Part shown: positions 55,188 through 64,000 of the stretch, in pieces
Layout: every line of letters begins with the position of its first letter
How positions within the stretch are numbered: position 1 is the first letter of the stretch
NCBI GenBank assembly: GCA_016192135.1
Contig: JACPUR010000003.1
Coordinates: 1-64,000 of the forward strand
Reading direction: 5' to 3'
DNA: 64,000 nucleotides
Source of the DNA: Candidatus Tectomicrobia bacterium
Lineage (GTDB): Bacteria; UBA8248
Position numbers and translations under genes: made by a program
Notes under the pieces: generated by a model
The model's input: only the letters and a program-made list of their open reading frames with translations
What the model was told of the DNA's origin: nothing
Database searches by the model: none

Positions 55188-57319
55188 GCGATCCCTCCGC
55201 CACCCGCCAAAGCCTCCGCCGCCTCCTCGCCCCGGCCTCCGTGGCCGTGGTGGGGGCCTCGGCGGACCTCGAGCGCTTCAACGGCCGGGTCCTCAAGAAC
55301 CTCCTGCGCCACGGCTACCCGGGCCGCGTCTATCCGGTGAATCCCAAGTACAGCGAGGTGGCCGGGGTTCCCTGCTGGCCCTCCCTGGACGTTCTTCCCG
55401 AGACGCCGGAGACCGTCTTCATCGCGGTGGGGCGGGAGCATGTCCTGGGCGTGGTGGAGGAATGCGCGGCGCGGGGAGTCGCGGCCGTCACCATCTACAC
55501 GGCGGGTTTCTCCGAGACGGGCGGGGAGGGGGCGCGCCTGGAGCGGGGGATACTCGCCCGCGCCCGGGCCTCGGGAATGCGCGTCTGCGGTCCCAACGCG
55601 GCCGGCTACCACAATTTCCACGCGCGGCTCCACCTGGCGGGCATCATCGCCCTGGAGATCGACGGCGTGCTCCCGGGCGCCGTGGGGGTGGTGTGCCAGA
55701 GCGGGAGCATCGGGGGCGCGCTCCTCTCGCGGGCCACCCGGCGGGGGATCGGCTTCAGCTACATGATCTCCTGCGGGAACGAGATGGACCTCGAGGCCGC
55801 GGATTACGTGGACTTCCTGGTGGAGGATCGCGAGACGCGCGCCATCGCGCTCTACCTGGAGGGCCTGCGCGACGGCCCGAAGTTCCTGCGGGCGGCCGAG
55901 CGGGCCCTGGCGGCGGGTAAGCCCATCGCCGCGCTGAAGGTGGGCCGCGCCGAAGCGGGCCGCGCCGCCGCGGTGAGCCACACGGGAGCGCTGGCGGGGG
56001 AGGATTTCGCCTGCGACGCGGCGTTCCGGCACTGGGGGGTGACCCGGGTAGAGGGGCTGGAGGCGCTGTTCGAGACGGCCCACATGTTCGCCTCGACCCC
56101 TCTTCCCCGGGGCCGCCGGGTGGGGATCGTCTCCACGACGGGGGGAGGAGGGGCCCTCGTGGCCGACGCCTGCGGCGCCCTGGGGCTGGAGGTGCCTCCC
56201 CCGGGCGAGCGGCTCGAGGCGCGCCTGCGGGAGGCGCTCCCCGGAGCCGCCCCGGCGGCCAATCCGATGGATACGACCATTGCGGGCATCCAGGCCTTCG
56301 GGGCCGTCCTGCGGGCGGCGCTGGAAGAAGGTCCCTTCGATCTGGCGATCCCGGTGGTGGGTTCGAGCGCCCAGTTCCGGCCCGAGATCGGAGTGGCCCC
56401 CATCCTCAAGGCCAAGGAGGAGAACTGGGGCGGGGGGCGTCCTCTCCTGGCCTATTTCAATCCCCAGGCGGACGAGGCCCACCGCCTGATGGCGGGTGCG
56501 GGGATCGCTTCCTTCCAGTCGGCCGAGGGCTGCGCCCGGGCGGCGGCCCATCTGGCCGCCTATGCGGACCATCCCGCCCGGCGCCGGGGAAGGGCGCCCG
56601 TCCCTCCGGTGCCGGCGGGAGCCCGGCCGTTTCTGCAAAAGGCCGGCCCTCTCGGCGAGGGGGAGAGCCTGTCGCTGGCCGAGATGTTCGGCATCCGCGC
56701 CGTCCCCCGCCGCCTGTGCCGGGACGGGGAGGAGGCGGTCCGGGCCGGGCGGGAGCTGGGCTACCCGGTGGTCCTCAAGCTCTCCTCTCCGGATGTCCCC
56801 CACAAGACGGAGGCGGGCCTCGTCTCCGGCCGGCTGGCGGATGAGGCCGCCCTCCGCGCCGCGCACGCGGCCATGGCGGAGCGTCTCCGGCGCCTCCCCG
56901 GCCTCCGCCGGGAGGGCTTTTTGGTCGAAAGATGGATAGAGGGGGGGGCGGAGTTCCTGCTCGGAACGGTGTGGGACGCGCAATTCGGCCCGGTGGTGAC
57001 GGTGGGCCTGGGCGGGCTGGCGGCGGAAGCGCTCGGCGATGTGAGCGCCCGCCTCGCCCCGCTCGCCCGGGAGGATGCCGAGGCCATGCTCGGCGAGCTT
57101 CGGGGCGCCCGCGTTCTCGGCGCCTTCCGGGGGCGGGGAGCGCTGGACCGGGGGGCGCTGGCGGAGGCCATCGTCGCCCTGGGGACGCTCGCCGCGGCGC
57201 TCGGGGGGCGCCTCCGGGAGGCGGACATCAACCCGCTTTTCGTCCTGCCCGAGGGGGAGGGCTGCCTGGCCGCCGACGCCCTCATCGTGCTGGGAGGGGG
57301 GCCCGGCCAGCCCGGATGA
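55184..57319 (+). CDS. ADP-forming acetate/acyl-CoA synthetase (alpha-beta fusion)
   Basis: 711 residues. N-terminal CoA-binding domain (VAVVGASADLERFNGRVL), succinyl-CoA-ligase-like domains with the phospho-His H266 in AVSHTGALAGEDF, and a C-terminal ATP-grasp domain from about 490 (AEMFGIRAVPRRL, GYPVVLKLSSPDVPHKTEAGLV, EADINPLFVLPEG). Converts an acid plus CoA and ATP to acyl-CoA and ADP, or the reverse for energy gain. Fused form, as in many bacteria. Substrate unknown. Confidence 0.93.
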   Translation: MSDPSATRQSLRRLLAPASVAVVGASADLERFNGRVLKNLLRHGYPGRVYPVNPKYSEVAGVPCWPSLDVLPETPETVFIAVGREHVLGVVEECAARGVAAVTIYTAGFSETGGEGARLERGILARARASGMRVCGPNAAGYHNFHARLHLAGIIALEIDGVLPGAVGVVCQSGSIGGALLSRATRRGIGFSYMISCGNEMDLEAADYVDFLVEDRETRAIALYLEGLRDGPKFLRAAERALAAGKPIAALKVGRAEAGRAAAVSHTGALAGEDFACDAAFRHWGVTRVEGLEALFETAHMFASTPLPRGRRVGIVSTTGGGGALVADACGALGLEVPPPGERLEARLREALPGAAPAANPMDTTIAGIQAFGAVLRAALEEGPFDLAIPVVGSSAQFRPEIGVAPILKAKEENWGGGRPLLAYFNPQADEAHRLMAGAGIASFQSAEGCARAAAHLAAYADHPARRRGRAPVPPVPAGARPFLQKAGPLGEGESLSLAEMFGIRAVPRRLCRDGEEAVRAGRELGYPVVLKLSSPDVPHKTEAGLVSGRLADEAALRAAHAAMAERLRRLPGLRREGFLVERWIEGGAEFLLGTVWDAQFGPVVTVGLGGLAAEALGDVSARLAPLAREDAEAMLGELRGARVLGAFRGRGALDRGALAEAIVALGTLAAALGGRLREADINPLFVLPEGEGCLAADALIVLGGGPGQPG

Positions 57320-57418
57320 ACCTCCCGCTTTCCATGGGCCTCCCGAAACACCGTTCCGGATCAGGTTTTCATCTGAAGCAAGGATATTTTCCCCCAAATA
57401 GGTCCCCAAAATAGGGCG

Positions 57419-57447
57419 TTGACATAAACTGCGACAGCCGCTACGGT
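57419..57447 (+). promoter_or_regulatory. Promoter of the dppDFABC operon
   Basis: Perfect TTGACA (57419-57424), 17 bases, TACGGT (57442-57447). The -10 box is weak, so an activator may help. About 100 bases to the dppD start. Confidence 0.5.
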
Positions 57448-57544
57448 TTACCCATACCAAATTCACGGTTGTCGGCAGAAAAAGCCACCAAACCCTCTGT
57501 TTTTGCAGGGGGAGCTTATCCGCCGGCGAGGAGGGAGTGTCCCT

Positions 57545-58540
57545 GTGGCCCAGCTTCTCCGGATTGAGGACCTCCAGACGCATTTTTTCACGTCCGGCGG
57601 GGTGGTGAAGGCCGTCAACGGGATTTCCTATGACGTGGAGGAGGGCGAAACCGTCGCCATCGTCGGGGAATCGGGCTGCGGGAAATCCGTGAGTGCCCTC
57701 TCCATCCTCCGCCTCATCCCCGATCCCCCCGGGCGTATCGTCGGGGGGAGCATCCAGTTCAACGGCATGAACCTCCTCTCCCTCTCCGACGAAGAGATCC
57801 GTAAGGTGCGCGGGCATCAGATCGGGATGATCTTCCAGGAGCCGATGACCTCGCTCAATCCCATCCTCACCATCGGCCTCCAGCTCACCGAGACGATGGA
57901 GGTGCACCTCGGCCTTAAGCGGGCCGACGCGCAGAAGCGGGCGGCGGAGTACCTGCGGATGGTGGGAATCCCGGAGCCGGAGAGGAGGCTCCAGCAGTAC
58001 CCCCACCATCTGAGCGGAGGCATGCGCCAGCGGGTCATGATCGCGATGGCGCTCTGCTGCGAGCCCAAGCTCATCATCGCCGACGAGCCCACCACCGCCC
58101 TCGACGTCACCATCCAGGCGCAGATCCTCGAGCTGATGAAGGACCTCACCAAGCGCATGGGCGTGGCTCTCATCGTCATCACCCACAACCTCGGGGTGGT
58201 GGCCCGCTACGCGGACCGCGTGAACGTCATGTACGCGGGCAAGATCATCGAGCGGGGGCCCGCCCGGGCCATTTACTCCCGGCCTTCGCACCCCTACACG
58301 CTGGGGCTCCTGCGCTCGGTCCCCCGCCTGGACCACCCCCGCCGGGAGCGCCTCGACCCCATCGAGGGCCAGCCGCCCGACTTGTCCCGCCAGATCGCGG
58401 GCTGTTCCTTCCAGCCCCGCTGCCGGTTCGCCTTCGACCGGTGCGCCGAGTATCCGCCCCTGGAGCCGGCCGAGAGCGGCCATCTCGCGGCCTGCTGGAA
58501 GAAGGACGAGCTGCTCCGTCTTTCGGCGAGGGCCTCCTGA
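57545..58540 (+). CDS. dppD: Peptide ABC transporter ATP-binding protein, DppD/OppD family
   Basis: 331 residues. Walker [13 protein letters not shown]-loop [10 protein letters not shown], signature LSGGMRQRV, Walker [13 protein letters not shown], and the C-terminal oligopeptide domain with the Cys set in [14 protein letters not shown] (possible Fe-S site). Powers DppBC. GTG 57545 is set by GAGGAGGGAG upstream. One-base overlap with dppF. Confidence 0.95.
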   Translation: MAQLLRIEDLQTHFFTSGGVVKAVNGISYDVEEGETVAIVGESGCGKSVSALSILRLIPDPPGRIVGGSIQFNGMNLLSLSDEEIRKVRGHQIGMIFQEPMTSLNPILTIGLQLTETMEVHLGLKRADAQKRAAEYLRMVGIPEPERRLQQYPHHLSGGMRQRVMIAMALCCEPKLIIADEPTTALDVTIQAQILELMKDLTKRMGVALIVITHNLGVVARYADRVNVMYAGKIIERGPARAIYSRPSHPYTLGLLRSVPRLDHPRRERLDPIEGQPPDLSRQIAGCSFQPRCRFAFDRCAEYPPLEPAESGHLAACWKKDELLRLSARAS

Positions 58541-59571
58541 TGGCGACGGATTTCTCCACCCGCGCCAAGCCGCTGCGCTCCCGGGGAGGGGAGGGGGACG
58601 GCGTCCTCCTCGAGGTGAAGGGGCTCAAGAAGCACTTCCCCATCACGGAAGGAGTGCTGATCCAGAGGACGGTCGTGACGGTGAAGGCGGTGGACGGAGT
58701 GAGCTTCTCCATCCGGAGGGGCGAGACCCTGGGGCTCGTCGGCGAGTCCGGCTGCGGCAAGACCACCACGGGCCGCTGCATCCTTCAGCTCGAGCGCCCG
58801 ACGGAGGGGGAGGTGATCTTCGGGGGGACGAACCTCGCCACCCTGGACCAGAAGGAGCTCCGCTCATGGCGCCGGAGGATGCAGGTGATCTTCCAGGATC
58901 CCTACAGCTCCCTCAATCCGCGGATGAAGATCGGCGACATCATCGAGGAGCCGATGTACGTCCACGGGCTGGCCCAAGGCGGCCGGGAGCGGCGGGAGCG
59001 GGTCCGGGAGCTCCTCACGGTCTGCGGGCTGGGCGCCCGGATGGGCGATCGCTTCCCCCACGAAATGAGCGGCGGCCAGCGCCAGCGCGTAGGCATCGCC
59101 CGGGCGCTGGCCATGAGGCCGGAGTTCATCGTATGCGACGAGCCCGTCTCGGCCCTGGACGTCTCGATCCAGGCCCAGATCATCAACCTGCTCGAGGACC
59201 TGCGCCAGCAGTACGGGCTGACCTACCTGTTCATCGCCCACGACCTCAGCGTGGTGCGGCACCTGTGCCACCGGGTGGCGGTGATGTACCTGGGCCGGAT
59301 CGTGGAGATGGCGGACTGCGACGAGCTGTACGAGAACCCGAGGCACCCCTACACCCGCGCCCTCCTTTCGGCGGTCCCCGTCCCGGACCCCGAGGTGGAG
59401 CACCGCCGGAAGCTGGAGGTGGTCAGGGGGGAGGTCCCGAGCCCGATCAACCCGCCGAGCGGCTGCGTCTTCCACCCACGCTGCCCGCTCACCGTGGAAA
59501 GCTGCATGAGCGATGTTCCCGCGCTCCGGGAAATCGGCCCTGGCCACTGGGTGGCCTGCACGGAGGTTTAG
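58540..59571 (+). CDS. dppF: Peptide ABC transporter ATP-binding protein, DppF/OppF family
   Basis: 343 residues. FPI-type N-terminus ([15 protein letters not shown]), Walker [25 protein letters not shown], signature [15 protein letters not shown], Walker [14 protein letters not shown]-terminal [15 protein letters not shown]. Second ATPase of the transporter. The stop is 76 bases before the binding-protein ATG. Confidence 0.95.
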   Translation: MATDFSTRAKPLRSRGGEGDGVLLEVKGLKKHFPITEGVLIQRTVVTVKAVDGVSFSIRRGETLGLVGESGCGKTTTGRCILQLERPTEGEVIFGGTNLATLDQKELRSWRRRMQVIFQDPYSSLNPRMKIGDIIEEPMYVHGLAQGGRERRERVRELLTVCGLGARMGDRFPHEMSGGQRQRVGIARALAMRPEFIVCDEPVSALDVSIQAQIINLLEDLRQQYGLTYLFIAHDLSVVRHLCHRVAVMYLGRIVEMADCDELYENPRHPYTRALLSAVPVPDPEVEHRRKLEVVRGEVPSPINPPSGCVFHPRCPLTVESCMSDVPALREIGPGHWVACTEV

Positions 59572-59647
59572 GCGTATGCGGCCGGCGCGGCATGGCCGGC
59601 GAGAAGGGCAACACGGCCCGTTGCCTTCTGACTGAGGAGGTTCAATC

Positions 59648-61267
59648 ATGAATCGCTTGTCGATGAGAACGGCCCTGGCGCTCGGGGCGGCCCTGGCGCT
59701 CGCGCTGGCTGGCTTCGCGGCCACGGCGGAAGCCGCTCCCAAGAAGGGAGGAGTGCTCAAGTACATCATCCCCGCGGAGCCGCCAAGCTACGACGGGCAC
59801 AGGGAAACCACCTTCGGGCTCATCCACCCGATCGCGCCCTTCTACAGCTTGCTGATCCGGGTGAACCCCGACAACCCCGCATCTCCCACCGATTTCGTGT
59901 GCGACGTCTGCACCGAAATGCCCAAGCCCACGGACGGGGGGAAGAAGTACACGTTCAAGATGCGCAAGGACGTCAAGTTCTGGGACGGCCAGCCGCTCAC
60001 GGCGAAGGATGTCGAGGCCACCTACAAGAAGATCATCTTCCCTCCGGAGGGAGTGGCCAGTGCCCGCAAGGGCCAGTTCTCCATGGTGGCGAAGGTGAGC
60101 GCGCCGGACGACGGGACGGTGGTTTTCGATCTGAAGTATCCCTCCGGGGCCTTCCTCCCCGCGCTGGCGACCCCGTATAATTTCCTCTACAGCGCGAAGA
60201 AGCTCGCCCAGGACATACACTGGTACGAGAAGAACATCCTGGGCTCCGGGCCCTTCAAGTTCAAGCAGCACCAGCGGGGGGCCTTCATCGAGGGCGAGCG
60301 CAACCCTGACTATCACTTCAAGGGCGTGCCCTACCTGGACGGCTTCCACGGCATCTTCTCCGACAAGCTGGCGGTGCGCGTGAACGCCATCCGGAGCGGC
60401 CAGGCCTACATCGAGTTCCGGGGCTTCCCGCCCAGCCACCGCAACGACCTGAAGAAGGCGCTGGGGGACAAGCTCACCGTCCAGGAGAGCGACTGGAACT
60501 GCTCCCTCCTCATCAACCCGAACCACCTCAAGAAGCCTTTTGACGACCCGCGCGTCCGCCGGGCGCTCACCCTCGCGATCGACCGCTGGGGCGGCTCGCA
60601 GTATCTCTCCAAGACCGCCATCGTGAAGCCGGTGGGGGGCGTGGTGTTCCCCGGCCATCCCCTCGCGGCGAAGAAGGAGGAACTGGAGAAAATCGCCGGC
60701 TACTGGCCCGACATCAAGAAGTCCCGGGCCGAGGCGAAGCGGCTCCTGAAGGAGGCGGGCATTCCGGAGGGATTCGAGTTCACCTTGCACAACCGCGGCG
60801 TGGACCAGCCCTACAAGATCGTGGGCACCTGGCTCATCGACCAGTGGCGGCAGGTGGGCCTCAAGGTGAAGCAGTGGGTGCAGCCGACGGGCCCCTTCTA
60901 TCAGGTGCTCCGCAGCAAGTCCCAGCAGTATGACGTGAGCATGGACTTCAACTGCCAGGCGGTGGTGAATCCTTTGGCCGACGTGTCCAAGTACCTGTCC
61001 TACGACAAGTCGGGCAGCAACCACGCGAATTACATCAACCGCGAGGTGGACGGGCTCTACGAGAAGATGAACCGATCGGGGGACGTCGAGGAACAGCGGG
61101 CGGTCATGCGGCAGTTCGAGAAGCTCGTGCTGGATGAGCAGGCCCATTACTTCGTCACCTTGTGGTGGTACCGGATCATCCCGCACCGCTCCATCGTGAA
61201 GGGATGGAAGATCAGCCCGAGCCACTACCTGAACCAGGACCTGTCCAACATCTGGCTCGAGGAATAG
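59648..61267 (+). CDS. dppA: Family 5 extracellular solute-binding protein of the dpp operon
   Basis: 539 residues. Signal peptide to about residue 28 (TAEAAPKKGG), then SBP family 5 segments: KKGGVLKYIIPAEPPSYDGH, FKMRKDVKFWDGQPLTAKDVEATY, ILGSGPFKFKQHQRG, AKRLLKEAGIPEGFEF. Captures the peptide or related ligand for DppBCDF. TGAGGAGG before ATG 59648. Followed by a strong intercistronic hairpin. Confidence 0.93.
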   Translation: MNRLSMRTALALGAALALALAGFAATAEAAPKKGGVLKYIIPAEPPSYDGHRETTFGLIHPIAPFYSLLIRVNPDNPASPTDFVCDVCTEMPKPTDGGKKYTFKMRKDVKFWDGQPLTAKDVEATYKKIIFPPEGVASARKGQFSMVAKVSAPDDGTVVFDLKYPSGAFLPALATPYNFLYSAKKLAQDIHWYEKNILGSGPFKFKQHQRGAFIEGERNPDYHFKGVPYLDGFHGIFSDKLAVRVNAIRSGQAYIEFRGFPPSHRNDLKKALGDKLTVQESDWNCSLLINPNHLKKPFDDPRVRRALTLAIDRWGGSQYLSKTAIVKPVGGVVFPGHPLAAKKEELEKIAGYWPDIKKSRAEAKRLLKEAGIPEGFEFTLHNRGVDQPYKIVGTWLIDQWRQVGLKVKQWVQPTGPFYQVLRSKSQQYDVSMDFNCQAVVNPLADVSKYLSYDKSGSNHANYINREVDGLYEKMNRSGDVEEQRAVMRQFEKLVLDEQAHYFVTLWWYRIIPHRSIVKGWKISPSHYLNQDLSNIWLEE

Positions 61268-61284
61268 GGGGGCATTTTCGCGGC

Positions 61285-61319
61285 GGCCGGCCCGCCGGCG
61301 TGAAGCCGGCGGGCCGGCC
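61285..61319 (+). promoter_or_regulatory. Intercistronic hairpin between dppA and dppB
   Basis: A 15-bp perfect GC stem (61285-61299 with 61305-61319), GTGAA loop, no T-run. Such hairpins protect the upstream message, giving more binding protein than permease. Confidence 0.75.
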
Positions 61320-61333
61320 CGCGGAGCGTTTGC

Positions 61334-62305
61334 ATGCACAAGTACATCCTCAAGCGGACCCTGCTCATGATCCCCACGCTCTTCGGGGCGGCGGTGCTCG
61401 TATTCGTGCTGCTCCGGCTGATCCCGGGTGACACGTGCGAGCTCCGCCTGGCCGGGACCGGCGCCTATTTCGACGAAAGCGCGCTCAAGGTGTGCCGGGA
61501 GCAGGCCGGCCTGAACCGGCCCATGGCCGCCCAGTTCCTCGACTGGATGTGGGGCATCGTGCGCCTCGACTTCGGTTACTCCATGTGGACGGGCCAGCCC
61601 GTCACGGCCGAGATCGCCCTCCGCTTCCAGCTTTCCCTCCAGGTGGCCATCATGGCCACCCTCGCCGCCACGATCCTCGCCATCCCGCTGGGCACCATCT
61701 CGGCGATCAAGCAGGACACCTGGGTGGACTACGTGGTGCGCGGCTTCAGCATCGCCGGCCTGGCGATGCCCTCCTTCTGGCTCGGCATCCTCATCATCCT
61801 GGGCCTGCTCATCTCCACCCAGCGCTTCCTGGGGGAGCCGTGGATGCCGCCGCTCGAATACATCCCCATCTGGGAGGACCCGGGGCGGAACCTCATCCAG
61901 CTCGTCTGGCCCGCGCTGGCGACGGGCTACCGCTACTCCGCCGTCGCCACCCGGATGACGCGCTCGGCCCTGCTCGAGGTTCTGCGCGAGGACTACGTCC
62001 GCACGGCCCGCGCCAAGGGCCTCATCGAGAAGCTGATCATGCGCCGCCACGCCCTCAAGAACGCCCTCCTCCCGGTGACGACGGTCATCGGCCTGGAGTT
62101 CGCCTTCCTCATCGGAGGGCTGGTGGTGACCGAGCAGGTGTTCAACCTGAACGGCGTGGGCAAGCTGTTCGTCGAGGCGGTGTCCCACCACGATTACACC
62201 TTGACCCAGGCGCTCGTGATGCTCGTGGCGTTTGTCTTCATCCTGACGAACTTCGTCATCGATATCTTCTACGCGTGGATCGATCCGCGCATCCGGTACC
62301 GCTAG
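61334..62305 (+). CDS. dppB: Peptide ABC transporter permease, DppB family
   Basis: 323 residues, six membrane helices. LLMIPTLFGAAVLVFVLLRLIPGD start, EAA loop VLREDYVRTARAKGLIEKL, and the LIGGLVVTEQVFNLNGVGKL segment typical of DppB. Pairs with the DppC encoded 10 bases downstream. Confidence 0.94.
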   Translation: MHKYILKRTLLMIPTLFGAAVLVFVLLRLIPGDTCELRLAGTGAYFDESALKVCREQAGLNRPMAAQFLDWMWGIVRLDFGYSMWTGQPVTAEIALRFQLSLQVAIMATLAATILAIPLGTISAIKQDTWVDYVVRGFSIAGLAMPSFWLGILIILGLLISTQRFLGEPWMPPLEYIPIWEDPGRNLIQLVWPALATGYRYSAVATRMTRSALLEVLREDYVRTARAKGLIEKLIMRRHALKNALLPVTTVIGLEFAFLIGGLVVTEQVFNLNGVGKLFVEAVSHHDYTLTQALVMLVAFVFILTNFVIDIFYAWIDPRIRYR

Positions 62306-62315
62306 GAGCGAGGCC

Positions 62316-63221
62316 ATGGTCGAATTGCGCACCCCGCCGCTCGCGGCGCCGATGGAAGGCGAGGCCGCTCCGCGCAGCTTCTGGCGCGAGGCCGTCCGGA
62401 ACGTGACCTTCCGCAAGCCCCTCGGGGCGGCGGGGGCGTTCATCATCCTCCTCATGATCGCCATGGCTCTCCTGGCGCCGGTCATCGCGCCCTACAACCC
62501 CGTGGCGAACGTCTATGAGAAAATCCATCAGCCGCCGAGTTTCGAGAATTGGCTGGGGACCGATCAGTTCGGCCGGGACATCCTGAGCCGCATCATCTAC
62601 GGCGCACGCACGGCGCTTCTGGTGGGCTTCGTCTCCTCTCTTATCGGAGCGACCCTGGGCCTGCTCCTCGGCGTGGCCAGCGCCTACTTCGGCGGGCGCT
62701 TCGACCTCATCTTCCAGCGGGTGATGGACGTATTCATGGCCTTCCCGCTCATCATCATGGCGCTGGCGGTCGTGTCGATCTTCGGCACGGGCGTCCAGAA
62801 CGTCATCATCGCCATCACCATTCCCTTCATCCCCCGTTGCGCCCGCGTGGTGCGATCGAGCGCCCTCGCCATCCGCGAGATCCCCTACGTGGACGCCGCC
62901 CGCGCGCTGGGCTTCCGGCACGGCCGGATCATCGTCCGCCACATGGTCCCCAACGTGATGGCCCCCTACCTGATCATGCTGACCTCCTTCATGGCCCAGG
63001 CCATCCTCCTGGAGGCCTCCCTCTCCTACCTGGGGCTGGGCGTGCAGGAGCCGGTCCCCGCCTGGGGCCTCATGCTCCAGGGCGGGGCCGAGGAATACGC
63101 CGAGAGCGCCCCGTGGATCGCCATCTTCCCCGGCTTGGCCATCAGCCTCTCCGTCTTCGCCTTCAACCTGTTCGGGGACGCCCTGCGGGACGCCCTGGAT
63201 CCCCGGCTCCGCTCCGACTGA
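62316..63221 (+). CDS. dppC: Peptide ABC transporter permease, DppC family
   Basis: 301 residues. An N-terminal cytoplasmic stretch, then WLGTDQFGRDILSRIIYGAR, EAA loop IREIPYVDAARALGFRHGR, and ASLSYLGLGVQEPVPAWGLM, as in DppC. Six membrane segments. Last gene of dppDFABC. Confidence 0.94.
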   Translation: MVELRTPPLAAPMEGEAAPRSFWREAVRNVTFRKPLGAAGAFIILLMIAMALLAPVIAPYNPVANVYEKIHQPPSFENWLGTDQFGRDILSRIIYGARTALLVGFVSSLIGATLGLLLGVASAYFGGRFDLIFQRVMDVFMAFPLIIMALAVVSIFGTGVQNVIIAITIPFIPRCARVVRSSALAIREIPYVDAARALGFRHGRIIVRHMVPNVMAPYLIMLTSFMAQAILLEASLSYLGLGVQEPVPAWGLMLQGGAEEYAESAPWIAIFPGLAISLSVFAFNLFGDALRDALDPRLRSD

Positions 63222-63333
63222 CGCGCCGCTCCATATCATCCTCCGCCCCCGGCCCGCCCGCGATCCGCCCGCCTCCTATGCGCCCGCCCCGCCTTCGCGG
63301 TAGGCTATGTCCTCCTTGAGAGGAAGGGTCCTC

Positions 63334-64000
63334 ATGGCGGCGCAGATGCGATCGGTGGCCGGGCCCGTCCTGTGCGTCCTCCTGGCCTTCTGGGGGTTCG
63401 GCATGGCGGGGGATCGGGACGCGCGCCCCGTGAAAGGGCGGGCGCCCCTCGAGGCGGTTGCGCCCGCCGGCCCGTGGAGCGCCCCCGGCCCCTACGAGCG
63501 CTCGTCCCGCGCCGTCCAAAGCCGGGGGGCGGCCCCCGGGCTCCGGATCCCCTTTCCCGCGGCGGACGCCTACCGGCTCCGCATCTTCTACAAGCTCGAA
63601 GGGAAGGCGCCGGGCGAAGCCCTCATCGGCGGACAGGCCGTGGCCCAGCTCGAGCCGGGGGGGTGGGGCCGCGCCAGCTTCAAATCTCCCCTGGTCCGGC
63701 CGGGGGAACCCCTGCCCGTCGCCTTCCGGGTGCCCGAGGGAGGCAAGCTGATCCTCCGGCGGGTGGACTTCCAGAACTACCTCGTCCGGGCCGGCTCGCT
63801 CGCGCTTCTCAAGCCCGCGGGCGGCCGCGGCGTCCCCCCCTCGCCCGGGCAGACGGGCCTCTTCCTGTTCGCGCTCGTCTTCCTGGGCGCCTGCCTCTCG
63901 CTCGCCGGCCGGGGCCGCCGGGAGGGCGAGGCCCTGGATGGCCCCTTCTGGCGGTGGTGCGGCGGCGCGGCGGGGCTCCTCGTCCTCCATCAGTGGCTCT
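63334..64000 (+). CDS. Exported/membrane protein of unknown function, cut by the right edge
   Basis: 222 codons visible from ATG 63334 (AGGAAGG upstream; ATG 63307 is also in frame). N-terminal hydrophobic segment (about 7-25), a soluble beta-rich region (about 50-160: YRLRIFYKLEG, VAFRVPEGGKLILRRVDFQNYLV), then a membrane helix (about 175-190) and the start of another at the edge. The soluble part could be a carbohydrate-binding-like sandwich before a polytopic membrane domain, as in some glycosyltransferase or O-antigen-related proteins. Not recognised. Confidence 0.6.
   Translation, partial: MAAQMRSVAGPVLCVLLAFWGFGMAGDRDARPVKGRAPLEAVAPAGPWSAPGPYERSSRAVQSRGAAPGLRIPFPAADAYRLRIFYKLEGKAPGEALIGGQAVAQLEPGGWGRASFKSPLVRPGEPLPVAFRVPEGGKLILRRVDFQNYLVRAGSLALLKPAGGRGVPPSPGQTGLFLFALVFLGACLSLAGRGRREGEALDGPFWRWCGGAAGLLVLHQWL

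Overview
The window is 64 kb of GC-rich bacterial DNA. Genes are packed tightly, with many start/stop overlaps such as ATGA and GTGA. The gene set suggests an uncultivated Gram-negative bacterium with a respiratory, amino-acid-scavenging lifestyle. It has multihaem cytochromes, a Rieske/cytochrome b complex, a periplasmic formate dehydrogenase, lipoproteins, a Tat signal, and TRAP and peptide ABC uptake systems. No phylogenetic marker is present, so I do not name a phylum. Groups such as Tectomicrobia, Rokubacteria-like lineages or Deltaproteobacteria-like lineages would fit but are not demonstrated.

Left part (1-13.3 kb). A truncated membrane fusion protein (dihaem cytochrome, NarI-like membrane part, ferredoxin, CCG domains) diverges from a Rieske / cytochrome b / octahaem cytochrome c operon. 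A small, compositionally different patch follows, with an orphan HicB, an exonuclease-BRCT protein and a RelE/ParE-like toxin-antitoxin pair. Next come a stand-alone B12-binding mutase subunit, a TPR lipoprotein, a dihaem lipoprotein, and a dipeptide ABC operon (dppABC, minus strand). Divergent from that operon is a secreted peroxiredoxin whose peroxidatic cysteine codon is an in-frame TGA. A perfect hairpin follows the TGA at the spacing expected of a bacterial SECIS element. I read this as a selenoprotein, and it is the most notable item in the window.

Middle (13.3-32.5 kb). Mostly housekeeping: PBP4-type carboxypeptidase, recJ, a MidA-type methyltransferase, moaDE, a TAXI-TRAP transporter, then a long biosynthetic cluster (trpFBA-leuCDB-asd-mtnP-hemL-ftsB) ending at an initiator tRNA-Met with its own promoter and terminator. 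Families of palindromic interspersed repeats occupy the gaps near 9.0, 16.9-17.2 and 18.4 kb.

Formate dehydrogenase locus (33-45 kb). It contains fdhD with an unusual C-terminal extension, a small lipoprotein, a large multi-[4Fe-4S]/MvhD-like protein, a TorD-like chaperone, a small Cys-tailed protein, a Tat-target peptide, a Cys-type FdhA, FdhB, an NrfD-type membrane subunit, a monohaem cytochrome c and an FG-GAP propeller protein. Together they look like a maturation-plus-enzyme set for formate oxidation outside the cytoplasm, feeding the quinone pool or cytochrome c.

Right part (45-64 kb). Catabolic and uptake genes: dienelactone hydrolase, FAH-family hydrolase, a metallo-hydrolase remnant, two tandem paralogous NMT1-type binding proteins without a transporter, two Asp/Glu-racemase-superfamily enzymes, an orphan peptide-binding protein, an acyl-CoA dehydrogenase overlapping an ADP-forming acyl-CoA synthetase, a complete dppDFABC peptide transporter operon, and a truncated membrane protein at the right edge.
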